A stretch of DNA of 34,014 nt from SAR202 cluster bacterium. Lineage in GTDB: Bacteria > Chloroflexota > Dehalococcoidia > Lucifugimonadales > UBA2985. Made by a program: the position numbers and the translations under genes. The stretch lies in NCBI GenBank assembly GCA_009391535.1, contig VFHP01000016.1:1-34014 (forward strand). Direction: 5' to 3'. This document shows positions 16,331-23,946 of the stretch, in pieces; the stretch's first letter is position 1, and every line of letters starts with the position of its first letter. The notes beneath the pieces were generated by a model, which searched no databases, was not told the DNA's origin, and saw only the letters and a list, made by a program, of their open reading frames with translations.

Positions 16331-16368
16331 AAAAGAAGCTAGGCTTTCTATTAAGCCTAGCTTCTTTT
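16331..16368. terminator. Bidirectional rho-independent terminator
   Basis: A perfect 16-bp stem (16331-16346 with 16353-16368) with a 6-base loop ends in TTTT on both strands. It serves the 93-residue gene on the plus strand and the converging zinc-ribbon gene on the minus strand. Confidence 0.9.
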
Positions 16369-16388
16369 AATTCTATGAACTTAAGGAA

Positions 16389-16586
16389 CTAAACCACTAC
16401 CATGTCATGTCCATGACACATTGGTGATTTTATTCTCCCGCAGCCACTGGGACATTCTGAAACGCCTACAACAGTACCATCTGGTCTAGTGATAGTTTTA
16501 TACTCTAACTCGGATCCGCACTTACCACACTTAATGTCCATTACTTCCATGTCACAATTCTCATCAGAACATTGATATTTAGCCAT
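16389..16586 (-). CDS. Small zinc-ribbon protein
   Basis: This 65-residue protein is cysteine-rich: CSDENC, CGKCG, CPSGCG and CHGH. The spacing suggests one or two zinc knuckles on a small beta-ribbon. AAGGGGG lies just upstream of the ATG. Proteins of this size and pattern are often accessory metal-binding or nucleic-acid-binding modules, but I cannot assign one. It is followed by the shared terminator. Confidence 0.75.
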   Translation of the reverse strand: MAKYQCSDENCDMEVMDIKCGKCGSELEYKTITRPDGTVVGVSECPSGCGRIKSPMCHGHDMVVV

Positions 16587-16673
16587 TCAAACCCCCTTAT
16601 TAATTATTAGAGATAATCTTCTAGATCCTACGATTTTAGAGCTATAATTATACACTAAAGGCAGTCCTTAAAA

Positions 16674-17231
16674 TCAACTATATTGACTCAACTCCACAAT
16701 CGTTGCATCTGCTCCTTCCGGTAGCAATTCCAATATACCGACCTGACCAAGCCTCCTTATTTGCTTCGGCAGAGAAGGGCTACCAGGATTAACAATCAAG
16801 ACTCCCTGATGTTTTTCAACTACAGCGTGGTGTGTATGGCCAAATACCACAACGTTCACAGGATCGCCAAATACACTCTCTAACGCCTTCGGTAAGTCTA
16901 TCCCATCTGGGAATTCCCTTGGTATTGATCCTTCCGTAACCTCACCGCCCATACCGGGAATAACTAAATCGTGCACCATCCCAATGGAGTAACCTTCCAA
17001 GTCAAATCTGCGTTTCTCTGCGACTCTTGGATCTCCATTGAAATGAGCCTGAGAACCTAATTCAACTGCCACAACTGGAGCGATTTGTTCCAACCAATCC
17101 AAAGTGGCTGGAATATATATGTCACCAGCGTGAAAAATCATCTCTACACCTTCAAAAGCTCGAACAACCTCTGGAGGTGGAACTTTAGCTGCTCCTGGGT
17201 TATGGGTATCAGATATAAGACCTATCTTCAT
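16674..17231 (-). CDS. YfcE/MJ0936-type metallophosphoesterase
   Basis: The 185-residue protein belongs to the calcineurin-like phosphodiesterases. It shows ISDTHNP (Asp and His ligands), FHAGDIY (Asp), VVFGHTHHAVV (His-x-His) and IVNPGSPSLPKQ. The usual GN(x)D block, whose Asn bridges the two metals, is replaced by ELGSQAHFNGD. The usual GH after the fourth strand is VHD. The enzyme should hydrolyse phosphodiesters in the cytoplasm, but the altered metal site may change activity. AGAGGA precedes the ATG by about 9 bases. It is divergent from the CBS-domain gene. Confidence 0.85.
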   Translation of the reverse strand: MKIGLISDTHNPGAAKVPPPEVVRAFEGVEMIFHAGDIYIPATLDWLEQIAPVVAVELGSQAHFNGDPRVAEKRRFDLEGYSIGMVHDLVIPGMGGEVTEGSIPREFPDGIDLPKALESVFGDPVNVVVFGHTHHAVVEKHQGVLIVNPGSPSLPKQIRRLGQVGILELLPEGADATIVELSQYS

Positions 17232-17431
17232 GTATTAAATCCTCTGTAATATAATTATGGAGTTCCATTGAAAGACATTGTTGAAAAACTAACAAAGCTT
17301 ACTTGAAATTCTATAGAGGCTTCTCGAACCAGTCAACAGAAAATGACATATTTCTTCCAAACACGAGACACAATCCCGTTAAAGATGTAATATTGATCGT
17401 ACAATCCAAAATAAATCCCCCGGAGCAGAAA

Positions 17432-17887
17432 ATGAAAGTAACAGAATTGATGACAGCCACAGTTATCACAATAGACGCAGAATCCACTATTGAAGAAGCT
17501 GCGAGAATCATGATAACTAATGGAGTAAGTTGTCTACCAGTTCTAGATAATAGCGGCCACGTGGTAGGCATGCTAACTCATACTGATTTTGGCTTCCACA
17601 AGAAGTATCTTCCCATGACAGACCACCTCTATACTCTAATGGGATCGTGGGTTGATCCAGAAACCCTAGAAAAAGTGGCAAGAAACGTTAGTTCTAAAAT
17701 CGTAAAAGACGTGATGACACAACCGGTAGTCACTGTCCAAGAGAACGCTTTAGTTTCAACAGTAGCAGCTTTAATGATGACAAAGAAGATTAACCGTGTT
17801 CCAGTACTGAAGGATAAAATCTTAATTGGTATAGTAACTAGACACGACTTCATGAAATTGATGATTTCGGAAAATAACTTACAATAA
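17432..17887 (+). CDS. CBS-domain pair protein
   Basis: The protein (151 residues) is a Bateman module of two CBS domains: ELMTATVITIDAESTIEEAA with VVGMLTHTDF, and DVMTQPVVTVQENALVSTVA with IGIVTRHDFMKLM. Such pairs bind adenosine nucleotides and act as cytoplasmic energy or ion sensors. A longer frame opens at 17303, but ATG 17432 starts directly at the domain, with GGAG at 17422-17425, so it is preferred. The next gene, a VIT1/CCC1-like transporter, begins 7 bases after the stop, suggesting co-transcription and perhaps regulation of transport. Confidence 0.88.
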   Translation: MKVTELMTATVITIDAESTIEEAARIMITNGVSCLPVLDNSGHVVGMLTHTDFGFHKKYLPMTDHLYTLMGSWVDPETLEKVARNVSSKIVKDVMTQPVVTVQENALVSTVAALMMTKKINRVPVLKDKILIGIVTRHDFMKLMISENNLQ

Positions 17888-17893
17888 GCTCAT

Positions 17894-18586
17894 ATGACGG
17901 GACTAAACCTCACAAATAACGGAAGCCTTCGTGCAGCAATATTAGGCGCAAACGATGGATTAGTATCCAATTTCATTCTAGTCATGGGAGTCGCCGGCGG
18001 TTCAGATAATCCATAATTCGTGCTTCTAGCTGGCATCGCAGGACTCCTTGCCGGAGCATTTTCAATGGCTGCAGGAGAATATGTCTCTATGAGATCTCAG
18101 AGAGACGTCTATGAATACCAAATAGCACGGGAAACCTCACACATCAAGAATTTCCCTCAAGAAACTGAGGACACTCTGGTAGAGATATACCAAACCAAGG
18201 GTTTATCAAGAGAAGTTTCTATAACCGTTGCACGTAACATAATGGCTACGCCAGAAACCGGCCTAGATACCATAGTTAAAGAAAAATTGGGACTAAATCC
18301 TTTACAACTTGGATCTCCTTGGGGAGCTAGTTTAAGCTCTTTTTTCTCATTCTCAATTGGCGCAATAATAACAATCGCACCATATTTTTTTATAACCAGT
18401 AACCTAGCTATTACGTTAAGTTCAATATTTAGCGTCACAGCATTGTTCTTAGTAGGAGCTACGGTAGCAGTAGTCTCCAGTAAGAACGTGTTCTGGGGGG
18501 CTCTCAGAATGTCGATGGCAGGAGGTGCTGCAGCTGCTGGTACGTTTATTATAGGAGATCTAGTAGGTACTTCTATAATGAGCTGA
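17894..18586 (+). pseudogene. VIT1/CCC1-family metal transporter gene with in-frame stop
   Basis: The frame begins MTGLNLTNNGSLRAAILGAN, then DGLVSNFILVMGVAGGSDNP. A TAA codon (18014-18016) is followed in the same frame by FVLLAGIAGLLAGAFSMAAG and EYVSMRSQRDVYE. This is the typical VIT1/CCC1 iron/manganese transporter sequence (DGLVS, AGAFSMAAGEYVS, C-terminal membrane helices). Without the TAA the protein would be 230 residues, the normal family length. A single C-to-T change would make TAA from CAA (Gln). A shorter product could start at GTG 18020 but would lack the first helix. The gene follows the CBS gene by 7 bases and abuts the convergent exchanger gene with no spacer. True loss or a sequence error are both possible. 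Confidence 0.82.
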
Positions 18587-19633
18587 TTACGACAGGTTGA
18601 ATATTGCAACGCTTGATATTATATACAGCAGTATTAGCGTTATACTTTCTAAAGTCCATCTTCGTCCGGCGTACAAACCGACACCCGCACCGGCATTGGG
18701 TTGTTTTCTGAGACTGGTAAAGATACCCCCTATTACCACGAGTGTCATCAAAATAGCGATGAAACCTGCAACCATGTGCACGGGAGATATACCACTCCAT
18801 ATTGGGCCATCCGTATAGACAAGATCGTCTATAAAGAGAACAAATCCCATGTTAAAAACATTGCTACCCAAAACATTAGATATCGCCAATTCTGGAGCAC
18901 CTATTCTAACTGCAGCAAACGACGTAGCTAGTTCCGGCAGCGAGGTACTAAATGCCAAGAACTGAGTTCCTACGAAACTGGCATGCCAATTCATTGCTAT
19001 CGCTATGGAATCACCAGTTCTAGCCAAGAATATAGAGGCTAAAACCATAATACCTGCAGAAAACGCATACAAAATAGAGGCTTTTGAGAGTCCAGAGGAT
19101 ACCGGAGCGTCAGATTGTTGCATATCGTTGGAAACATCATCACCATTTTTGTCACTCTGAAAAACCATATACATAATTAGTAAAAACACCAATATTAGTA
19201 AGATAGACATCGGACTCACATAAGTGTTTATGGCGAATATCCCAGACCAGTAGACTAATAACGCCAAAGTAGCAATACCTATGATAACTGAACCCGAAAA
19301 AGCCACTAATATGGGAGCCCTTCCTACCGCACCCAGTATTGGTCCATTTTTCCAAATTAAATCTAGGATACCTATAATCAAGAGATTAAAAAGATTGCTC
19401 CCAAAAGCATCACCGGCAGCAAGATCTGGCTCTCCAACCAATATTATTGAACTTACTCCAGTGGCCAATTCCGGTAAGGACGTAGCTGTCGCCAATAGCA
19501 ACACTCCCACAAAAGAACGCCCCATACCAGTCTCCAAAGCAATTATATCGGCTGATCTAACTAAATACTTTGAAGCGAAAAGAATGATTAATGCCATACC
19601 TACCAGCTGAAACCACAAGAGTGAATTTGCCAT
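18587..19633 (-). CDS. Sodium/calcium exchanger family (CaCA) membrane protein
   Basis: The 348-residue polytopic protein has two inverted alpha-repeats with the signature acidic motifs: LLLATATSLPELATGVSSII with FGSNLFNLLII, and FLAFSTSLPELATSFAAVRI with LGSNVFNMGFVLF. About ten membrane helices are expected, with a cytoplasmic loop rich in Asp and Ser near the middle (SDKNGDDVSNDMQQSD). It should exchange calcium (or another divalent cation) for sodium or protons at the inner membrane. It is 59 bases downstream of the M16 peptidase gene on the same strand. Its stop codon is immediately adjacent to that of the convergent transporter gene. Confidence 0.93.
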   Translation of the reverse strand: MANSLLWFQLVGMALIILFASKYLVRSADIIALETGMGRSFVGVLLLATATSLPELATGVSSIILVGEPDLAAGDAFGSNLFNLLIIGILDLIWKNGPILGAVGRAPILVAFSGSVIIGIATLALLVYWSGIFAINTYVSPMSILLILVFLLIMYMVFQSDKNGDDVSNDMQQSDAPVSSGLSKASILYAFSAGIMVLASIFLARTGDSIAIAMNWHASFVGTQFLAFSTSLPELATSFAAVRIGAPELAISNVLGSNVFNMGFVLFIDDLVYTDGPIWSGISPVHMVAGFIAILMTLVVIGGIFTSLRKQPNAGAGVGLYAGRRWTLESITLILLYIISSVAIFNLS

Positions 19634-19692
19634 GAATATTCAAGACTCCATAGAAAAATTAATTATGACTAGAAATGAAAAACAAAAACTCA

Positions 19693-22365
19693 TCAATTGC
19701 TAATAATCCGTCCATTGTAATCAAGTAAACATATATCCCAACCAAGAGTTTTTATTTGCTCCTCTATAACTGAACGATCGCCGACAAGTAAGGTAACCAA
19801 TCTGTCCTGATCTAAAATCTCTTTCGCAACTCTATTAACAGCGTCCAGGGATGTGGAGCTAATCTCATTCACAATATGATTGTAATAATCATCAGGTAGA
19901 TCATAAGAAACTATCTGAGCCAGCCCTTCCAGAATTTGTCCTTGAGTTTCGAATAGGGAAGGAAACTCCCTTACCAAACTCTCTCTAGCGGATTCGAATT
20001 CATCTTTGCTCACAGGAGTGTCGGAAATAATCCTACGAGCTTCTTTTATGGTTTCATTAAGGGCATCTCCAGTCACATCTGTTTGTACTGCTCCACCAAA
20101 ACCGAACAACGAGGACTGCTGATGCCAATCGATCCAAGATCTATATCCATAGCTATAGCCCTTATCCTGCCGCAAATTCATATTCAATCTAGAGGTAAAT
20201 TGCCCACCAAATATATGATCCAATATTATCAATGAAGAATAATTCTCATTTATTCTCGGCGGGCCTAATACACCACACCTGATGATAGATTGAGCTGCGC
20301 CGGGTTTGTCAAGCAAATAAATAGCCTTTGATGGATTCAAGTAGAGTGAATCTATGGGTTTTTCTGGCTGATTATCAGTAATATTGACGTTCCAATCACC
20401 AAAATTTTTATTGGCTATTTCCTTAACATAATCCAGAGAAACATTGCCAACTACTAGTAATGTAGCGCTCTCAGGATCATAATTAGCTTTGCAATATCCT
20501 ATTAGGTCTTCGCGCTCAAATGCGCTCGTTGACTCTTCAGTTCCACTAAGTGGATGACCATACGCGCTATCTAAACCATATATTAAGCTGGGAGCTATTC
20601 TACTTGCTAAAGCAGTTGAGTCATCTCGTAGTCTTCTTAAAGATGTCAGTCTTTCTTTCCTTACTCTATCGAGCTCATCTGGAGGGAATGAAGGATTCTT
20701 GATTATATCTGACACCAATTCCATGGCCTTATCAAAATATCGATCTATCACTGCAGTGGAAATCACAGTTCGTTCTCTACCTACAGATATATTGAGTTGA
20801 GTGCCCATAAATTCAAATTCACTGCTTATTTCCTGACTTGTCCGATTGATCGTACCTTCCTGTAACATAGATGACGTAAAAGCAGACAATCCTGGCTTGT
20901 TTGAAGGATCGGCCGAGGCTCCTGAACCGAGAAGTAATCCAAACGTTACAATAGGCAATTCATGCTTTTCGACTAAAAGAATGTTCATGCCATTCTCTAA
21001 TTTAGTTCTTTTGGTAACGGGCGGATCAAATTTCTTTTGTTGCTCCGGGTTGGGTTTCAGAGAACGATCTACCCGCTCTTCAGTTTGATTAAAAGATGGT
21101 TCAGGCAAAACCACCAAGGATACTAATCTTGTAGACAAGTAAATCTGTGCCACTCTGCTGATGTCTTCAGAGGTTACAGCGATATAACGTTCAAAATCGG
21201 TGTTTATTAATCCTGGATCTCCTCCGAAAACATTAAATGAATTCAATCTGTTAGCCCTACCACCAAAACCTCCTACCTGTGCCATCTGTCTAATTCTTTG
21301 AAGTTCCATTACATTCTTTATTCTCTGCAATTCTTCCTGTGATGGAGGCTCTTTTTGTATTTTCTCAATCTCTCCAAAAACAGCGGCCTCTATTTCCTTA
21401 ATTGAATGATCTGGTGCAGCAGTAGCCTCTAAGTAAAATTCTCCAGCTATTTCAGAAGGGCTGTTTCCTACACCTACACTCTGGGCAATACGTTGCTCGT
21501 ACACCAATGTTTTGTGCAATCTTGATACTTTACCGGCACCCAGTATAGAAGCTAAGATAGACAACGCAGCTTCGTCTTCATGAAATCTTGGAGTTGAAGG
21601 CCAAGCCAGTATGAGTTTTGGAAGAAGCACTTTGTCATAAAGAGTAACGCTTGTCTTTCCTTGTATCATACTTTCCATGTTCCCTTTACGGTTCAAATTT
21701 GGTCCCTGCTTTAAACTCCCAAAGTATTTTTCTACCTGAGCTTTTGTTTTGTCCACATCAAAATCGCCCGCTATTGATAAACTGGCATTAGATGGACTAT
21801 AAAATTCCCTGAAGAATTTCTTGGCGTCCTCGAGTGTTGCGGCATTTAAATCTTCATGAAATCCTATAGTTGGCCAGTGATAGGGGTGAGGAAGTGGATA
21901 GAGAGCCTGTTGAAGATAAATCGAAGCCATGCCATAAGGACGATTTTCATAGCTTTGTCTGCGTTCGTTTTTTACAACATCCCTTTGAATATCAAATCTA
22001 CTCTGATCTAAGGCATCAGTCAGAAATCCCATTCTATCGGATTCTAGCCAGAGTGCTAATTCTAGATAATTTGAAGGCACATTTTCCCAGTAATTTGTCC
22101 TGTCTGGAGTAGTAGAGCCGTTCAACGTAGCGCCTATATCTTGCAATGGTTCGAAAAAGGATTTGTTGTGGTTTTTTGATCCTTCAAACATGAGATGCTC
22201 AAATAGGTGTGCATAGCCTGTTTTACCTGGCTCTTCATCTTTTGAACCAACATGATACCATACATTCACCGATACTATTGGCAGCGAATTGTCTTGATGT
22301 AAAACGAGATCCATTCCATTACTCAAAGTTAATTTTTCAAATTCTATAAACACACAAAACCCCAA
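19693..22365 (-). CDS. Two-domain M16 family zinc peptidase
   Basis: The 890-residue protein fuses two M16 units, as in many bacterial insulinase-type peptidases. The N-terminal unit has the inverted zinc motif HLFEH (HxxEH) and the downstream Glu region ERRQSYENRPYG, so it is catalytic. The second unit (ENGMNILLVEKHELPIVTFG onward) has SAFTSSMLQEG in place of the zinc motif and is the non-catalytic clamshell half. No signal peptide is evident, so a cytoplasmic or unclassified location is likely. The start is uncertain: TTG 22365 or GTG 22353, the latter with GGGG just upstream. A sigma-70 promoter lies about 50 bases upstream. Confidence 0.92.
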   Translation of the reverse strand: MGFCVFIEFEKLTLSNGMDLVLHQDNSLPIVSVNVWYHVGSKDEEPGKTGYAHLFEHLMFEGSKNHNKSFFEPLQDIGATLNGSTTPDRTNYWENVPSNYLELALWLESDRMGFLTDALDQSRFDIQRDVVKNERRQSYENRPYGMASIYLQQALYPLPHPYHWPTIGFHEDLNAATLEDAKKFFREFYSPSNASLSIAGDFDVDKTKAQVEKYFGSLKQGPNLNRKGNMESMIQGKTSVTLYDKVLLPKLILAWPSTPRFHEDEAALSILASILGAGKVSRLHKTLVYEQRIAQSVGVGNSPSEIAGEFYLEATAAPDHSIKEIEAAVFGEIEKIQKEPPSQEELQRIKNVMELQRIRQMAQVGGFGGRANRLNSFNVFGGDPGLINTDFERYIAVTSEDISRVAQIYLSTRLVSLVVLPEPSFNQTEERVDRSLKPNPEQQKKFDPPVTKRTKLENGMNILLVEKHELPIVTFGLLLGSGASADPSNKPGLSAFTSSMLQEGTINRTSQEISSEFEFMGTQLNISVGRERTVISTAVIDRYFDKAMELVSDIIKNPSFPPDELDRVRKERLTSLRRLRDDSTALASRIAPSLIYGLDSAYGHPLSGTEESTSAFEREDLIGYCKANYDPESATLLVVGNVSLDYVKEIANKNFGDWNVNITDNQPEKPIDSLYLNPSKAIYLLDKPGAAQSIIRCGVLGPPRINENYSSLIILDHIFGGQFTSRLNMNLRQDKGYSYGYRSWIDWHQQSSLFGFGGAVQTDVTGDALNETIKEARRIISDTPVSKDEFESARESLVREFPSLFETQGQILEGLAQIVSYDLPDDYYNHIVNEISSTSLDAVNRVAKEILDQDRLVTLLVGDRSVIEEQIKTLGWDICLLDYNGRIISN

Positions 22366-22411
22366 TTAAACTGCATGATAAATTCCCCATTGCATAGATT
22401 GAGTCCGGTTA

Positions 22412-22440
22412 ATTATATATGCATGTCTAAATGTATCCAA
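22412..22440 (-). promoter_or_regulatory. Promoter of M16 peptidase gene
   Basis: On the minus strand TTGGAT (22440-22435), 17 bases and a perfect TATAAT (22417-22412) form a sigma-70 promoter about 50 bases before the peptidase start. Confidence 0.7.
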
Positions 22441-22521
22441 TATATAAACCACGAATAAAAACTAATTTCGTCTATTCTAAGCTAGATAAACCGCCCTTAA
22501 GCTGTTTACGCATGCACAAAC

Positions 22522-22549
22522 TTGACATTAGGCAAAATACGTATAGCCT
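22522..22549 (+). promoter_or_regulatory. Promoter of M42 aminopeptidase gene
   Basis: A perfect TTGACA (22522-22527) is followed after 16 bases by TAGCCT (22544-22549). Transcription would start near 22556, giving a leader of about 35 bases before ATG 22591 and excluding the upstream part of the reading frame. Confidence 0.55.
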
Positions 22550-22590
22550 AGAATTCATCATCCAAATAGTTGGGAATAGGAGATCAAGAT

Positions 22591-23673
22591 ATGGACGAAA
22601 CTGAAATCCTCCTCGAAAAATTATCTAACGCCCACGGTCCGTCCGGATTTGAGGGACCAGTACGATCGATAATGATTACAGAACTCAAACCCTTTTGTGA
22701 CAGTATAGAAACCGACGGAATGGGTTCCCTTATAGGCCGATTCAATACCAATGGCAAAGCTCCTAAAGTCATGGTGGCAGCTCACATGGATGAGGTTGGC
22801 CTAATGGTCAAATATATAACCCCAGAAGGTTACGTCAAATTTCAACCTCTAGGAGGATGGTTAGATCAGGCATTGATAAATCAGAGGTGGACAATCTTGG
22901 GTAAGAATGGCTACGTAGAAGGAATAACAGGTATTAAAACTCCACATGTAATGAGCGCAGAAAGTCGTACTCAGGTTTTCAAACGTGATCAAATATTTAT
23001 AGACGTAGGAGCAAAAGACAAGCAAGATGCGGAAGAAAGATTAGGCATAACACCGGGAGATCCAATAGCCCCTCACAGCAAGTTCACATTGCTAAACGGC
23101 AATGATTTATATCTGGGCAAAGCTTGGGATGATCGTATAGGTTTGGCTGTTATAGTGCAGGTTATTAGGAAACTTAACAAAAAATCTCTACCGAACAATC
23201 TCTATGCCGTATCAACCGTACAAGAAGAGATAGGACTACGTGGGGCTCATACAAGTAGTCACAAAATAAACCCGGACATTGGGATAAATATAGAATCTGG
23301 AGTGGCGGGAGATTATCCGGGTATTACTATAGAAGAATCACAAGAAAAAGTAGGAGCAGGACCAGCTATTTTCCTTCATGATGCCTCTATGCTACCCAAC
23401 CTGAAATTGAGGGACTTTGTGGTAGAAATATCTAAACAAAATGATATTCCGTTACAGTTTGAAGTTCTTAATGGTTATGGCGAAGACGGAGCAGAGATCC
23501 AAAAATCCTTTGACGGAGTCCCGACAGTAAACATAGCCATACCCACACGTTATTTGCACAGCCACTATGGTGTCATTAGTCGTAAAGACTTCGATAACAC
23601 TGTAAATCTTGTGTGTGAACTACTGAAATCTCTAAACGAAGAACTCGTTGATAATATAAAAAAATTTGATTAG
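22591..23673 (+). CDS. M42 family metallo-aminopeptidase
   Basis: The protein (360 residues from ATG 22591) is a self-compartmentalising M42 aminopeptidase of the glutamyl-aminopeptidase/FrvX/TET type. It shows NAHGPSGFEGPVR, the zinc ligands in VAAHMDEVGLMV and KAWDDRIGLAV, the catalytic EE in STVQEEIGLRGAH, the ligand region IESGVAGDYPG, and the final His in LHSHYGVIS. It removes N-terminal residues from peptides in the cytoplasm. TTG 22570 is a possible earlier start, but AGGAG lies at a good distance before ATG 22591. It is convergent with typA and the RNA candidate. Confidence 0.93.
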   Translation: MDETEILLEKLSNAHGPSGFEGPVRSIMITELKPFCDSIETDGMGSLIGRFNTNGKAPKVMVAAHMDEVGLMVKYITPEGYVKFQPLGGWLDQALINQRWTILGKNGYVEGITGIKTPHVMSAESRTQVFKRDQIFIDVGAKDKQDAEERLGITPGDPIAPHSKFTLLNGNDLYLGKAWDDRIGLAVIVQVIRKLNKKSLPNNLYAVSTVQEEIGLRGAHTSSHKINPDIGINIESGVAGDYPGITIEESQEKVGAGPAIFLHDASMLPNLKLRDFVVEISKQNDIPLQFEVLNGYGEDGAEIQKSFDGVPTVNIAIPTRYLHSHYGVISRKDFDNTVNLVCELLKSLNEELVDNIKKFD

Positions 23674-23710
23674 CCCTATTATCATACCAACCCTTGAATG
23701 ACAAAAGAAA

Positions 23711-23768
23711 ACCCCGAAGTCTGTTGGCTAAAAACCACTCGATGGACTTTACTCGAGAACTTCGGGGT
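23711..23768 (-). terminator. Branched terminator after typA
   Basis: A 10-bp GC-rich stem encloses a 5-bp hairpin (23757-23753 with 23742-23738) and a 3-bp hairpin (23737-23735 with 23727-23725). On the minus strand it is followed by TTTTCTTTT. It ends the long minus-strand block. Confidence 0.75.
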
Positions 23769-23826
23769 ACGGTGCCTGTCGGTATTCCGTAAACGTATAC
23801 CGGAGCGCCTTTATGTCCAGTATAGC

Positions 23827-23871
23827 TTACGCTTCAGACACCTCACTACAAGTCCGTTTATCAGATATCAA
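23827..23871 (-). other. Possible 14-codon leader peptide after a perfect Shine-Dalgarno
   Basis: The AAAGGAGGTGATC at 23888-23876 precedes a TTG at 23871, which would encode MISDKRTCSEVSEA and end in TAA. The GGAGG-to-TTG gap (about 10 bases) is long. An overlapping ATG frame, MPKLGKEVINIDI, also ends there. It may be a real micro-ORF in the RNA candidate or mere coincidence. Confidence 0.2.
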
Positions 23872-23946
23872 TATTGATCACCTCCTTTCCTAGCTTAGGC
23901 ATAAGATACACCTATACAGGAATGAAGGCAATGGTTAATCTATTAT

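Larger units (their letters stand above)
23700..23946 (-). ncRNA. Structured RNA candidate downstream of typA
   Basis: The 270 bases between typA and the convergent M42 gene are structured on the minus strand. In order there is a perfect anti-16S sequence (AAAGGAGGTGATC, 23888-23876), a 12-base palindrome ATCAATATTGAT, a small AGC-GTAA-GCT hairpin with a GNRA loop, a bulged hairpin at 23809-23771, and a branched terminator. The terminator has a 10-bp stem (23768-23759 with 23720-23711) enclosing two small hairpins, followed by TTTTCTTTT. The 10-base loop of one inner hairpin (AAGTCC) can pair with an upstream GGACTT (23855-23850), which would form a pseudoknot. I find no tmRNA, SRP, RNase P, T-box or 6S signature. 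It may be a 3'-UTR-derived small RNA or an independent ncRNA. Confidence 0.45.

Noticed and set aside
14943..18016. Stop-codon recoding (TGA as Trp or TAA as Gln)
   Set aside because: TGA ends real genes such as dnaE2 and folD, TAA ends others such as the CBS gene, and the kelch gene also has a frameshift, which recoding does not explain.
23876..23890. 16S rRNA 3'-end-like sequence (GATCACCTCCTTTC) on the plus strand
   Set aside because: Only about 13 bases match and no rRNA sequence precedes it. It is simply the complement of a strong Shine-Dalgarno on the minus strand.
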